DNA from: Succinimonas amylolytica DSM 2873
GTDB lineage: Bacteria > Pseudomonadota > Gammaproteobacteria > Enterobacterales > Succinivibrionaceae
Length of the DNA: 41,869 nt
Direction: 5' to 3'
NCBI RefSeq assembly: GCF_000378405.1
Contig: NZ_KB899636.1
Span: 241,928 to 283,796 of the forward strand
A program made the translations under genes and the position numbers. The notes beneath the pieces are model-generated. The model saw only the letters and a program-made list of their open reading frames with translations, did not search any database and had not been told where the DNA came from. Below are positions 35,687-41,869 of this stretch, piece by piece (the first letter of the stretch is position 1; every line of letters begins with the position of its first letter).

Positions 35687-36267
35687 TGCCGGATACTCAG
35701 GGTTGCATGGAAGAAGCTGTAGGAGCCCTTCTCGGGCTACAGCAGGATGTCTTTGACACTACTGACTATGCGGCAGCAGTGCTCAGTATGAGTCTAACAT
35801 CGGAACGCAGAATTCTCGTTGCCGGAACTACACTGTCCGCTCCTATCCTGGAGATTTTTTCCCGGGAACTGAATATCAAGACTCTAAATGAAAAGGGGCT
35901 AGCTGGAAGCAAGGTTCTCAACCACGAGGCTGGTGTTTTGGGGTTAAGCACGAACAATCTCGGACTGGGAGATCTGCTCAAGGCCACCTTCAACGCCGAA
36001 GCCTGCTGTTCTGACAACGGATCAGACAGTCTGCTTATCGTCAGCGACGCCCCGGAAAACGCACTATCAGCATTCGGAGAACTTCTGGAAGCAGCGCATC
36101 ACATGCATGTTCCTGCAGTGGTGATTTGTACACAGAAGGATAAAATTTCCGGGCTTCTCAACGATGAGGATATTTGCATCCGCCTCAATATAGATTCATC
36201 ATACAACTTCCTGACAGCAGCGCTTTCCTTACTGTTCTGCATCAAAAAACAGTTGGAAATTGTATAG
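35686..36267 (+). CDS. diaA: DiaA-like SIS-domain protein, divergent
   Basis: In E. coli DiaA is a tetramer that binds DnaA and promotes timely initiation. This 193-residue protein (E. coli 196) aligns in outline: RRILVAGTTLSAPILEIFS corresponds to the KILCCGNGTSAANAQ region, SLLIVSDAPENALSAF to the ISTRGNS phosphosugar loop, and KDKISGLL to YDGGELAGLL. The Gly and Ser/Thr residues typical of SIS sugar-phosphate loops are largely replaced, so a sugar-phosphate role is unlikely. The start shares one base with the lpoA stop (TAATG), an order known from other Gammaproteobacteria, although yraN is absent between them. Assignment rests on synteny plus weak similarity. Confidence 0.7.
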   Translation: MPDTQGCMEEAVGALLGLQQDVFDTTDYAAAVLSMSLTSERRILVAGTTLSAPILEIFSRELNIKTLNEKGLAGSKVLNHEAGVLGLSTNNLGLGDLLKATFNAEACCSDNGSDSLLIVSDAPENALSAFGELLEAAHHMHVPAVVICTQKDKISGLLNDEDICIRLNIDSSYNFLTAALSLLFCIKKQLEIV

Positions 36268-36272
36268 CCATA

Positions 36273-36300
36273 AAAAAGAGAGAGCCTAAAGCTCTCCCTT
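36273..36300. terminator. Bidirectional terminator between diaA and sspB
   Basis: Stem GAGAGC/GCTCTC (36280-36285 with 36291-36296) with a 5-base loop. On the plus strand CCCTTTTCTT follows; on the minus strand six T residues follow (36278-36273 side). It serves the convergent diaA and sspB genes. Confidence 0.75.
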
Positions 36301-36419
36301 TTCTTCCGCTAATTATGTTCGTACATCGGTAATTAACTGTAGCAAATATTCTTCTGACTCAAAGAAACTTCCTGAAGAAACAACGAATACAGCAACCCTT
36401 TTATATTATCGGCGGCTTC

Positions 36420-36956
36420 TTATTCCACAATCTCCAAGGTAGGCTTACGGGGCTGAGGTCTCGCGGTTCTCTCAGGATCATCAGCAGTACTTTCATTATT
36501 GTCTACCACCTCAAACCCCTTTCTTTTCTCCGGTGTGATGCTGGCGACCTCCGAAAGATGAGTCTTAACACTAGAATCCCCGGACGGATTCGGAAAGTTT
36601 CCAGACTCAAACATTTCGTCATAAGCTCTCTCCGGAAACATGCACATTCCCATGGACAAATCTTCTCTCGGATATATGGTGATTACAGCATACATCGGAA
36701 CATATACATCATGAGGAACACCGCCAAACCTCGCACAAAAAGATATTGCATCATTGTCAATATTGAGATTTCTTACTGCAGTAGTCGAAATATTCAGGAT
36801 AATTACGCCGTTCTGAGCATACTGCAACGGCAACTGAACCCCCGGGCAGTTCACATTAACAGAAATCTGGGGGGTCAAACGATTGTCCACCATCCAGTCA
36901 TACATCGCTCTCAGTAAATACGGGCGGCAAGGCTGGACATGTAATACATCTGCCAT
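36420..36956 (-). CDS. sspB: ClpXP protease adaptor SspB
   Basis: SspB delivers ssrA-tagged proteins and other substrates to ClpXP. The 178-residue protein has the folded substrate-binding domain (about 1-112) with RPYLLRAMYDWMVDNRLTP near residues 11-29, NISTTAVRNL, and CARFGGVPHDVYVP. A flexible acidic linker and a basic C-terminal PTLEIVE, analogous to the ClpX-binding tail of E. coli SspB, complete it. AGGA lies 8 bases before the ATG. It lies downstream of rpsI but without the usual sspA gene between them. Confidence 0.96.
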   Translation of the reverse strand: MADVLHVQPCRPYLLRAMYDWMVDNRLTPQISVNVNCPGVQLPLQYAQNGVIILNISTTAVRNLNIDNDAISFCARFGGVPHDVYVPMYAVITIYPREDLSMGMCMFPERAYDEMFESGNFPNPSGDSSVKTHLSEVASITPEKRKGFEVVDNNESTADDPERTARPQPRKPTLEIVE

Positions 36957-37047
36957 AACAAAATCCTAACACACAAAAATACAGGCTGATAATATCATAC
37001 CCGAAGGAATCATTACATTAATTAGTTACAAAATAGTACCTGCAATC

Positions 37048-37078
37048 AAAAAAACCCCGGACAAAATTCCGAGGTTTT
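37048..37078 (-). terminator. Intrinsic terminator of rplM-rpsI
   Basis: An 11-bp stem with one mismatch (37051-37061 with 37068-37078, loop CAAAAT) is followed on the minus strand by a run of T residues. It lies 24 bases after the rpsI stop, ahead of sspB. Confidence 0.75.
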
Positions 37079-37101
37079 GACACATAGCAAAATTTGCCAA
37101 A

Positions 37102-37494
37102 TTAACGCTTGGAGTACTGAGGACGCTTACGAGCCTTGTGGAGACCAACCTTCTTACGTTCAACACAACGAGCATCACGAGTTACATAACCTGCCTTGCG
37201 AAGCTCTGAACGGAAAGATTCGTCATATTCCATAAGAGCACGGGTAATGCCATGACGAATGGCACCGGCCTGACCGGAAATACCACCGCCTGCAACAGTA
37301 ATAAACAGATCAAGCTTATCACCAATGCTGAGAAGCTCCAAAGGCTGACGCACAACCATTCTTGCAGTCTCGCGACCAAAATAGTCATCAAGAGAACGCT
37401 TGTTGATTACAATGTTGCCAGTACCCTGCTTAATGAAGACACGAGCGGTCGAACTCTTACGACGGCCGGTACCATAATACTGATTCTCTGCCAT
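37102..37494 (-). CDS. rpsI: 30S ribosomal protein S9
   Basis: A 130-residue protein, the same length as E. coli S9. Motifs: [16 protein letters not shown] at the N-terminus, [35 protein letters not shown] and the basic tail RKRPQYSKR, whose last residues contact P-site tRNA. It lies 12 bases after rplM and shares its transcript. Confidence 0.98.
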   Translation of the reverse strand: MAENQYYGTGRRKSSTARVFIKQGTGNIVINKRSLDDYFGRETARMVVRQPLELLSIGDKLDLFITVAGGGISGQAGAIRHGITRALMEYDESFRSELRKAGYVTRDARCVERKKVGLHKARKRPQYSKR

Positions 37495-37506
37495 TTGTAT
37501 TTACCC

Positions 37507-37935
37507 CTAAATGTCCAAAACCTGCGGCTGCTGTGCAGCATGATTATGAGAAGCACCGGCATAAACCTTTAATTTACGGAACATGGCACGACCAAGAGGT
37601 CCCTTAGGAAGCATTCCGCGAACAGCAGATTCGATTACCATCTCCGGCTTCTTGGCCTGCAGTTCATTGAAAGGAACACTCTTTATGCCCCCCGGATAAC
37701 CGGAGTGAGAATGATAAATCTTGTCAGTGAACTTATTGCCAGTAACTTTAACCTTAGAAGCATTGATAACGATAATATAATCACCGGTATCAATAAAAGG
37801 TGTATATTCTGGCTTGTTCTTGCCGCGAAGACGGGAAGCAACCTCGGTAGCCAAACGGCCAAGAGTTTTACCGTCAGCGTCAACTACATACCAGTCACGC
37901 TTAATGGTGGCTGGATTAGCAACGAAAGTTTTCAT
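37507..37935 (-). CDS. rplM: 50S ribosomal protein L13
   Basis: A 142-residue protein, the same length as E. coli L13. Motifs: [20 protein letters not shown] near residues 13-32, [40 protein letters not shown] and [13 protein letters not shown]13 is an early 23S rRNA-binding protein and, in E. coli, controls its own operon. It is the first gene of rplM-rpsI; no strong ribosome-binding site is visible before the ATG. Confidence 0.98.
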   Translation of the reverse strand: MKTFVANPATIKRDWYVVDADGKTLGRLATEVASRLRGKNKPEYTPFIDTGDYIIVINASKVKVTGNKFTDKIYHSHSGYPGGIKSVPFNELQAKKPEMVIESAVRGMLPKGPLGRAMFRKLKVYAGASHNHAAQQPQVLDI

Positions 37936-38271
37936 GTAAATAACCCAAACTGAAATAGTTAAACATCCGGAAACAGTAATACTGAATCCTTCTATCTTTC
38001 GATTTCCTACCCCCTTCGAGATAAGAACTCGAATCGTTTATAGTCCTTAAGACCTGTAACGTAATGTGGGCGAGCGTATAGTACACTATTTCTTTTTAAA
38101 AATCCAATTTATTTCACAAAAATAAACCATGCACACCACAACATTAAGACCGCAAATAAATCCTCCGCCTTACGTTCCCAGTATTCTTCCTGGAAGTTAT
38201 CCCACACTTCAACTTCGCCACCCAAATAAACATATCGGATGCTAAACAACCACAGAAGCCTCCCTGAAGTA
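37936..38271. other. degS-rplM spacer; rplM leader and a doubtful small frame
   Basis: About 336 bases. The part nearest rplM should hold its promoter and leader; several AT-rich -10-like sequences exist near 38035-38085 but none is convincing. The part nearest degS includes a 38-codon minus-strand frame (38225-38109), described under findings. No terminator for degS is obvious. Confidence 0.4.
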
Positions 38272-39339
38272 TTAATCAGCATTTTGCTCAGAAACCACCA
38301 CCTCACAGGAAGCCGGCCTGCCGTTTCTGATGATTTCAAAGAACACTTTTGTTCCTGCAGAGCTGTCGGCCACCAGATCCATGAGATTCTGCATATCACG
38401 AACCTTCTTGCCATTAACAGAAACTATCACGTCTCCTGGCTTAAGCTCCCCCCGGGCGGGACCATTCGGATCAATACTGGTGATAATAATTCCGCGGGAA
38501 ATACCGTTTATAGTGTTGTCACGAGTGTCGTCGTAAATATTTTCGGCTGCAATCCCCAGATAGCCGCGAATTACCCTGCCATTTTTAAGAATCTCAGAAA
38601 GAATGCTCAGAACCTGACTGGCCGGAATTGCAAAACTAATCCCATAAGCCTTGGCATCCTTACTGTCAGACATGGTAGCCGTGCTCATTCCGACAAATTC
38701 CCCCCTGGTATTAACAAGAGCGCCTCCCGAATTGCCGGAATTTATGGGAGCGTCTGTCTGTATCAGATCCTGAATGCCGTCAGTGATGTCAATACGGTTA
38801 AGTCTGGTTATCCCGCTCCCTCGCCGGCCAACAGCACTTATAATCCCATGAGTAATCGTCTGTCCAAGATTATAAGGATTGCCAATGGCAAGAACGACAT
38901 CTCCGAGATGTGTTTCACGATTTTCATTTATGATAATCTGCGGTAGCGGATAACTGCTGTTTACATGAAGCACGGCAATGTCTGTTCTTTTGTCATAGCC
39001 TATCAGCCGGGCTTCAAACACCGTACCGTCTCGAAGCTGTACCCCGATAATGCTATTTTCATCAGCCTGCATGATTACATGATAGTTGGTAATAACGAGA
39101 CCGTCAGAACTCATGATGATCCCGGAACCAGAACTGGACACCTCAGAAGCACCATAAACTTCGTCATCAGGCACATGCCGGCTTTTAATAAAAATGTTAA
39201 CCACTGCAGAAGCACTTCTGCTTATAGCGAAAAAAAAGGAATCCGGCTCTCCTCTTTCCGCAAAAATATAATCCCGGGACAATACAATGCCGATTCCAAT
39301 AATCACACCGGCCACAGTACTCTTGAACCAGCCATTCAC
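38272..39339 (-). CDS. degS: Inner-membrane anchored serine protease DegS
   Basis: DegS senses misfolded outer-membrane porins with its PDZ domain and cuts the anti-sigma factor RseA, which starts the sigma-E response. From a GTG at 39339 the protein has 355 residues, exactly the E. coli length: a membrane anchor (about 7-24), trypsin-like triad H87 (ITNYHV), D120 (KRTDIAVL) and S204 (NSGNSGGAL), and one PDZ domain (about 250-345) beginning at RGYLGI. The GTG is preceded by AGGAGG at 7 bases. A longer open frame to 39393 would start inside the degQ terminator and is rejected. It lies directly after degQ, as in E. coli. Confidence 0.96.
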   Translation of the reverse strand: MNGWFKSTVAGVIIGIGIVLSRDYIFAERGEPDSFFFAISRSASAVVNIFIKSRHVPDDEVYGASEVSSSGSGIIMSSDGLVITNYHVIMQADENSIIGVQLRDGTVFEARLIGYDKRTDIAVLHVNSSYPLPQIIINENRETHLGDVVLAIGNPYNLGQTITHGIISAVGRRGSGITRLNRIDITDGIQDLIQTDAPINSGNSGGALVNTRGEFVGMSTATMSDSKDAKAYGISFAIPASQVLSILSEILKNGRVIRGYLGIAAENIYDDTRDNTINGISRGIIITSIDPNGPARGELKPGDVIVSVNGKKVRDMQNLMDLVADSSAGTKVFFEIIRNGRPASCEVVVSEQNAD

Positions 39340-39361
39340 CGGAGAACCTCCTGGATAACAT

Positions 39362-39389
39362 AAAAAAAGGGCAGTAACCATTACTGCCC
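39362..39389 (-). terminator. Intrinsic terminator between degQ and degS
   Basis: A perfect 9-bp stem GGGCAGTAA/TTACTGCCC with a 3-base loop (39389-39381 with 39377-39369) is followed on the minus strand by seven T residues (39368-39362). It separates the two protease genes and shows that degS begins later than 39360. Confidence 0.88.
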
Positions 39390-39423
39390 ACATTTTAACG
39401 ACTTACCTGGATATTAAAAAGTA

Positions 39424-40809
39424 TCAGAAGCTTCTGGTGATATAAATAACGGCACTGCCACGAATGATCCGGAGTGCGATAAAGCTGTCCTTCTCCTTAA
39501 GAGCTCCTTCAAGATCATCCACTGACTTGATTTCCTTCTTGTTTACTTCAACAATAATATCCCCTTTCTTAAGACCAAGATTTTCCGCAGGGCTATCGGC
39601 AGCAACGGATTTAACAACAACACCGCCTTTGTCATCGTCGGAATTTGTTCCTAGCGTAGCACCTTCGAACAGCGGACTGGCACTGCGGGACACCGTACCA
39701 CCGGATTCCGAAGAAGAATCAAGAATCACCTCTACCTCTGAATTCTTGCCATCCCGGAAAATACCAAGCCTGATCTTTGTTCCGGCACCCAATGTGGCAA
39801 TCTTCGCGCGAAGCTGCCCAAAACTGGATATTGGTGAGCCATCAATAGAGGTCAGAATATCTCCGGATTTGATTCCAGCCTTTTCGGCTGCAGACCCCTT
39901 CATCACTTCGTTTACGAAGGCCCCGTTAACATTCTTGTAATCAAAATTCTTAGCAAGATCCTCTGTTACCTCGGTGCCAAGAATTCCAAGCATTCCGCGC
40001 TTAACCTTGCCATGCTTAATAAGCTGATCCGTAGTGGACTTAACCATATTGGCAGGAATGGCAAAACCAATTCCGATATTTCCGCCGGCCTTGCCAAGGA
40101 TGGCAGTGTTAATTCCCACAAGCTCTCCGCGAAGATTTAGAAGAGCGCCACCTGAATTACCAGAATTGATAGCAGCATCAGTCTGAATAAAATTCTCGTA
40201 ATTTTCGATATTAAGACCAGAACGGCCAAGAGCGCTTACAATTCCGGAAGTAACGGTCTGGCCCAAACCAAAAGGATTGCCGATGGCAATTACAAAATCC
40301 CCCACCCGCAGTTTATCAGAGTTTGAAAAGGGTATAGAAGTAAGATTGTCTTTCTTTTCCAGTTCCAGAACCGCAATATCTGTCTGCTGATCCTCACCAA
40401 TTTTCTTTGCCTTGATAACTCTGCCGTCATGCAGTGTTACCTTGATTTCGTCTGCGCCATCAACCACATGATAATTCGTAATGACGGTTCCTTTAACGGC
40501 ATCGATGATCACTCCGGAACCCAAAGCCTTAAAAGAACGCTCTCTGGGCATCTCCGGAAAAAAGAAACGAAATTGCTCCGGAATTTCCATAAGATCATTA
40601 CGTAAAGATTTCTTTCCATTAACAGAAATATTGACAACGGCAGGTACAACCTTTTCCAGAAGAGGTGCTAGGGAAGGAATTTCCCCGGAATTTCCCGTAC
40701 TCATGGCCCCGATAAGAGGTGTGGCATCTGCATGGGCAGTGAGTGGTATCAGGGCTAAAGAAATTGACAATCCAAGAACGGAACAAAATCTGTTAATTTT
40801 CTGCATCAT
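39424..40809 (-). CDS. degQ: Periplasmic serine endoprotease DegQ/DegP type (Do family)
   Basis: A periplasmic protease-chaperone for misfolded envelope proteins. From the ATG at 40809 (461 residues; 40806 is also possible) it has a signal peptide ending TAHA near residue 27, a protease domain with H114 (VITNYHVV), D144 (QQTDIAVL) and S219 (NSGNSGGAL), and two PDZ domains (about 255-350 and 365-461). The short LA loop and a length nearer DegQ (455) than DegP (474), plus position beside degS, favour the degQ name. GGAG lies 5 to 8 bases ahead. The open frame to 40899 adds 30 residues without signal-peptide logic and is rejected. A sigma-E-type promoter lies upstream. Confidence 0.94.
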   Translation of the reverse strand: MMQKINRFCSVLGLSISLALIPLTAHADATPLIGAMSTGNSGEIPSLAPLLEKVVPAVVNISVNGKKSLRNDLMEIPEQFRFFFPEMPRERSFKALGSGVIIDAVKGTVITNYHVVDGADEIKVTLHDGRVIKAKKIGEDQQTDIAVLELEKKDNLTSIPFSNSDKLRVGDFVIAIGNPFGLGQTVTSGIVSALGRSGLNIENYENFIQTDAAINSGNSGGALLNLRGELVGINTAILGKAGGNIGIGFAIPANMVKSTTDQLIKHGKVKRGMLGILGTEVTEDLAKNFDYKNVNGAFVNEVMKGSAAEKAGIKSGDILTSIDGSPISSFGQLRAKIATLGAGTKIRLGIFRDGKNSEVEVILDSSSESGGTVSRSASPLFEGATLGTNSDDDKGGVVVKSVAADSPAENLGLKKGDIIVEVNKKEIKSVDDLEGALKEKDSFIALRIIRGSAVIYITRSF

Positions 40810-40983
40810 AACATCTCCATTTCTGATACATTCTTCAAAAATATAGGTGCGGTCTCGAAACGTCTTCCAATTTTTAACCGAACATCCCACCGGAATCATA
40901 GCTTACCGGGAATAAGTCGCATAAAGCCTGAAAACGGCAGCAAACATATTAATCAGGAATTGCACCTACAGTGCTAACAAAGT

Positions 40984-41012
40984 TTAAGACCCTAAACCTT
41001 ATTAAAAGTTCA
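40984..41012 (-). promoter_or_regulatory. Candidate sigma-E promoter of degQ
   Basis: Minus strand TGAACTT (41012-41006), 16 bases, TCTTAA (40989-40984). The E. coli degP sigma-E promoter has GGAACTT, 16 bases, TCTGAA, so the match is 6/7 and 5/6 with the same spacing. The leader would be about 165 bases. Confidence 0.5.
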
Positions 41013-41099
41013 CACAGATCACATTTTGTAACAAGTTAAGGATTAAGCTCCTTTCGAAACACATGGGTGCTAAACAGAAAATATTAAAGTGCCCAATAC

Positions 41100-41121
41100 A
41101 AAAAACGATCCCGTAGGATCG
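41100..41121 (-). terminator. Intrinsic terminator of yhcB
   Basis: Stem CGATCC/GGATCG with loop of 4 (41121-41116 with 41111-41106) followed on the minus strand by six T residues (41105-41100). It lies 43 bases past the yhcB stop. Confidence 0.85.
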
Positions 41122-41163
41122 CTATTGCACAATATAACTTAAAATCTGACCAGACAGGACAAA

Positions 41164-41655
41164 CTATTCTTCTTTGTTTTCAGACCTGGCAGGTTCATTT
41201 ACAGTATCAAAAGCTGCTTCACCGTCCTTTTGGGACAATGAAGACGCTACGGCATCAGCCGGCTCATCAAGCTTCGTATCAGGCATCACGTCAATAACCG
41301 TTTCCTCGACCTTGGTAGCCTGAGTCTTATCCTTTACTGTCGGTTTAAAAATATGTTCCGGCGTACTGGTGGAAAACATATCCCCCAGTTGAGGAACAAT
41401 TTTACGGCTCTGCTCAGACATGTAACGAGCATAGGCCTGATAACTGTTTTCCATCTGTTCAAAAAGGGCATTAGAGCCCAGAAAGAAATCATTAATGACT
41501 CTTTTATGACTGACAAGCTCTCGTTTAAGCCGGGTAAGTTCATCTTCAAGCCGTGACTTATCCCTGTTTCTGGATGAAAAATGGTTAATAAGATATCCAA
41601 CAACAATCCCAATAATACCGGATGCTACAATATATATGATCTCGGAAGGTCCCAT
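41164..41655 (-). CDS. zapG: Inner-membrane protein YhcB/ZapG (DUF1043)
   Basis: YhcB (ZapG) is a bitopic inner-membrane protein tied to cell division and coordination of envelope synthesis. From the ATG at 41655 (163 residues) it has an N-terminal transmembrane segment (about 5-22) with a GIIGIVVGYLI core, then a coiled coil (about 30-75) with ELTRLKRELVSHKRVINDFF, YARYMSEQS and MFSTSTPEH, and an acidic disordered tail. E. coli YhcB has 132 residues, so this tail is longer. GGGAG is 10 bases from 41655 but 1 base from the ATG at 41664. The open frame to 41823 runs into the tRNA gene and is rejected. Position next to degQ-degS matches E. coli. Confidence 0.92.
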   Translation of the reverse strand: MGPSEIIYIVASGIIGIVVGYLINHFSSRNRDKSRLEDELTRLKRELVSHKRVINDFFLGSNALFEQMENSYQAYARYMSEQSRKIVPQLGDMFSTSTPEHIFKPTVKDKTQATKVEETVIDVMPDTKLDEPADAVASSLSQKDGEAAFDTVNEPARSENKEE

Positions 41656-41778
41656 TAACCGCATACTCCCAATAAATTCTGTTAAATTACAGAACAACAA
41701 ACCGACACTGCTCTCAAAAAAAGCAGTGCAATTATAATACCGACTCAAAGGATTAAAAAGCAGAATTAATATTCGAAA

Positions 41779-41854
41779 TGGTGCTGATACCCAGAATCGA
41801 ACTGGGGACCTCACCCTTACCAAGGGTGCGCTCTACCAACTGAGCCATATCAGC
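41779..41854 (-). tRNA. tRNA-Thr (anticodon GGT)
   Basis: A full 76-nt cloverleaf on the minus strand. The acceptor stem is GCTGATA/TATCAGC, with discriminator A and encoded CCA. The D arm contains GCTCAGTTGGTAGAGC, the anticodon arm CACCC-TTGGTAA-GGGTG with GGT, and the T loop GTTCGATTC. It is close to the E. coli tRNA-Thr(GGU). It lies upstream of yhcB on the same strand. Confidence 0.98.
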
Positions 41855-41869
41855 ACAACAGAGATAGAA

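Noticed and set aside
39340-39393. 18-residue N-terminal extension of DegS
   Set aside because: It overlaps the degQ terminator stem and T-run; a GTG at 39339 with a perfect AGGAGG gives the exact E. coli length.
41007-41028. CRP site upstream of degQ
   Set aside because: One half (AAATGTGATCT) is perfect, but the other half matches poorly, so I do not list it as a feature.
41656-41823. 56-residue N-terminal extension of YhcB
   Set aside because: It reads into the tRNA-Thr gene and lacks the family's N-terminal membrane segment at its start.
1-41869. CRISPR arrays, prophage, toxin-antitoxin, defence or secretion islands
   Set aside because: I saw no regularly spaced repeats, no phage or defence genes and no toxin-antitoxin pair; the accessory DNA is limited to two insertion sequences.

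Overview
The window is a chromosomal segment of a gammaproteobacterium. Evidence: the envelope and division (dcw) cluster runs lpxC-ftsZ-ftsA-ftsQ-murC-murG-ftsW-murD-mraY-murF-murE-ftsI-ftsL-rsmH, and beyond it lie rnpB, rsmI, lpoA, diaA, sspB, rpsI, rplM, degS, degQ and yhcB (zapG). That order resembles Pseudomonas aeruginosa and, in pieces, Escherichia coli. AcnB, AmpD, ArgR beside Mdh, LpoA and SspB are also typical of this class. A MotX-like protein behind a sigma-28-type promoter points to a motile bacterium with a sodium-driven polar flagellum. A placement near Aeromonadales/Succinivibrionaceae is only a guess. Nearly all genes are on the minus strand.

Layout. 1-1634: right part of an IS21-family element (istA C-terminus, istB, end repeats). 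2002-4065: ribosomal/tRNA-processing operon rpsP-rimM-trmD-rplS. 4231-5666: ffh. 5667-6071: an untranslated stretch with two intrinsic terminators and a possible small RNA. 6072-6785: motX. 7067-8026 and 8515-9000: divergent mdh and argR. 9242-11326: an intact IS1634/IS4-type insertion sequence with a TATATA target duplication. 11557-14871: acnB and ampD. 14932-32375: the dcw cluster, read from rsmH down to lpxC, most genes joined by 4-base overlaps. 32467-32830: RNase P RNA. 32941-36267: rsmI, with lpoA and a diaA-like gene divergent on the plus strand. 36420-37935: sspB and rplM-rpsI. 38272-41655: degS, degQ, yhcB. 41779-41854: tRNA-Thr(GGT).

How the genes fit together. The dcw cluster supplies UDP-MurNAc-pentapeptide synthesis (MurC-F), lipid I and II formation (MraY, MurG), the septal polymerase and transpeptidase (FtsW, FtsI), the divisome scaffold (FtsZ, A, Q, L) and the first committed lipid A step (LpxC). 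AmpD recycles peptidoglycan, LpoA activates PBP1a, and YhcB/ZapG links envelope growth to division. DegS and DegQ form a periplasmic stress pair, and degQ has a good sigma-E-type promoter. Relative to the ancestral order, ddlB, mraZ, yraN and sspA are absent from their usual positions, and the DiaA homologue has lost the typical phosphosugar-binding residues.

I found no new defence, secretion or biosynthetic system. The observations most worth a second look are the promoter assignments (sigma-28 for motX, sigma-E for degQ, an ARG box over the argR promoter), the gene losses from conserved clusters, the degenerate DiaA, and the operator-like palindrome of the insertion sequence.
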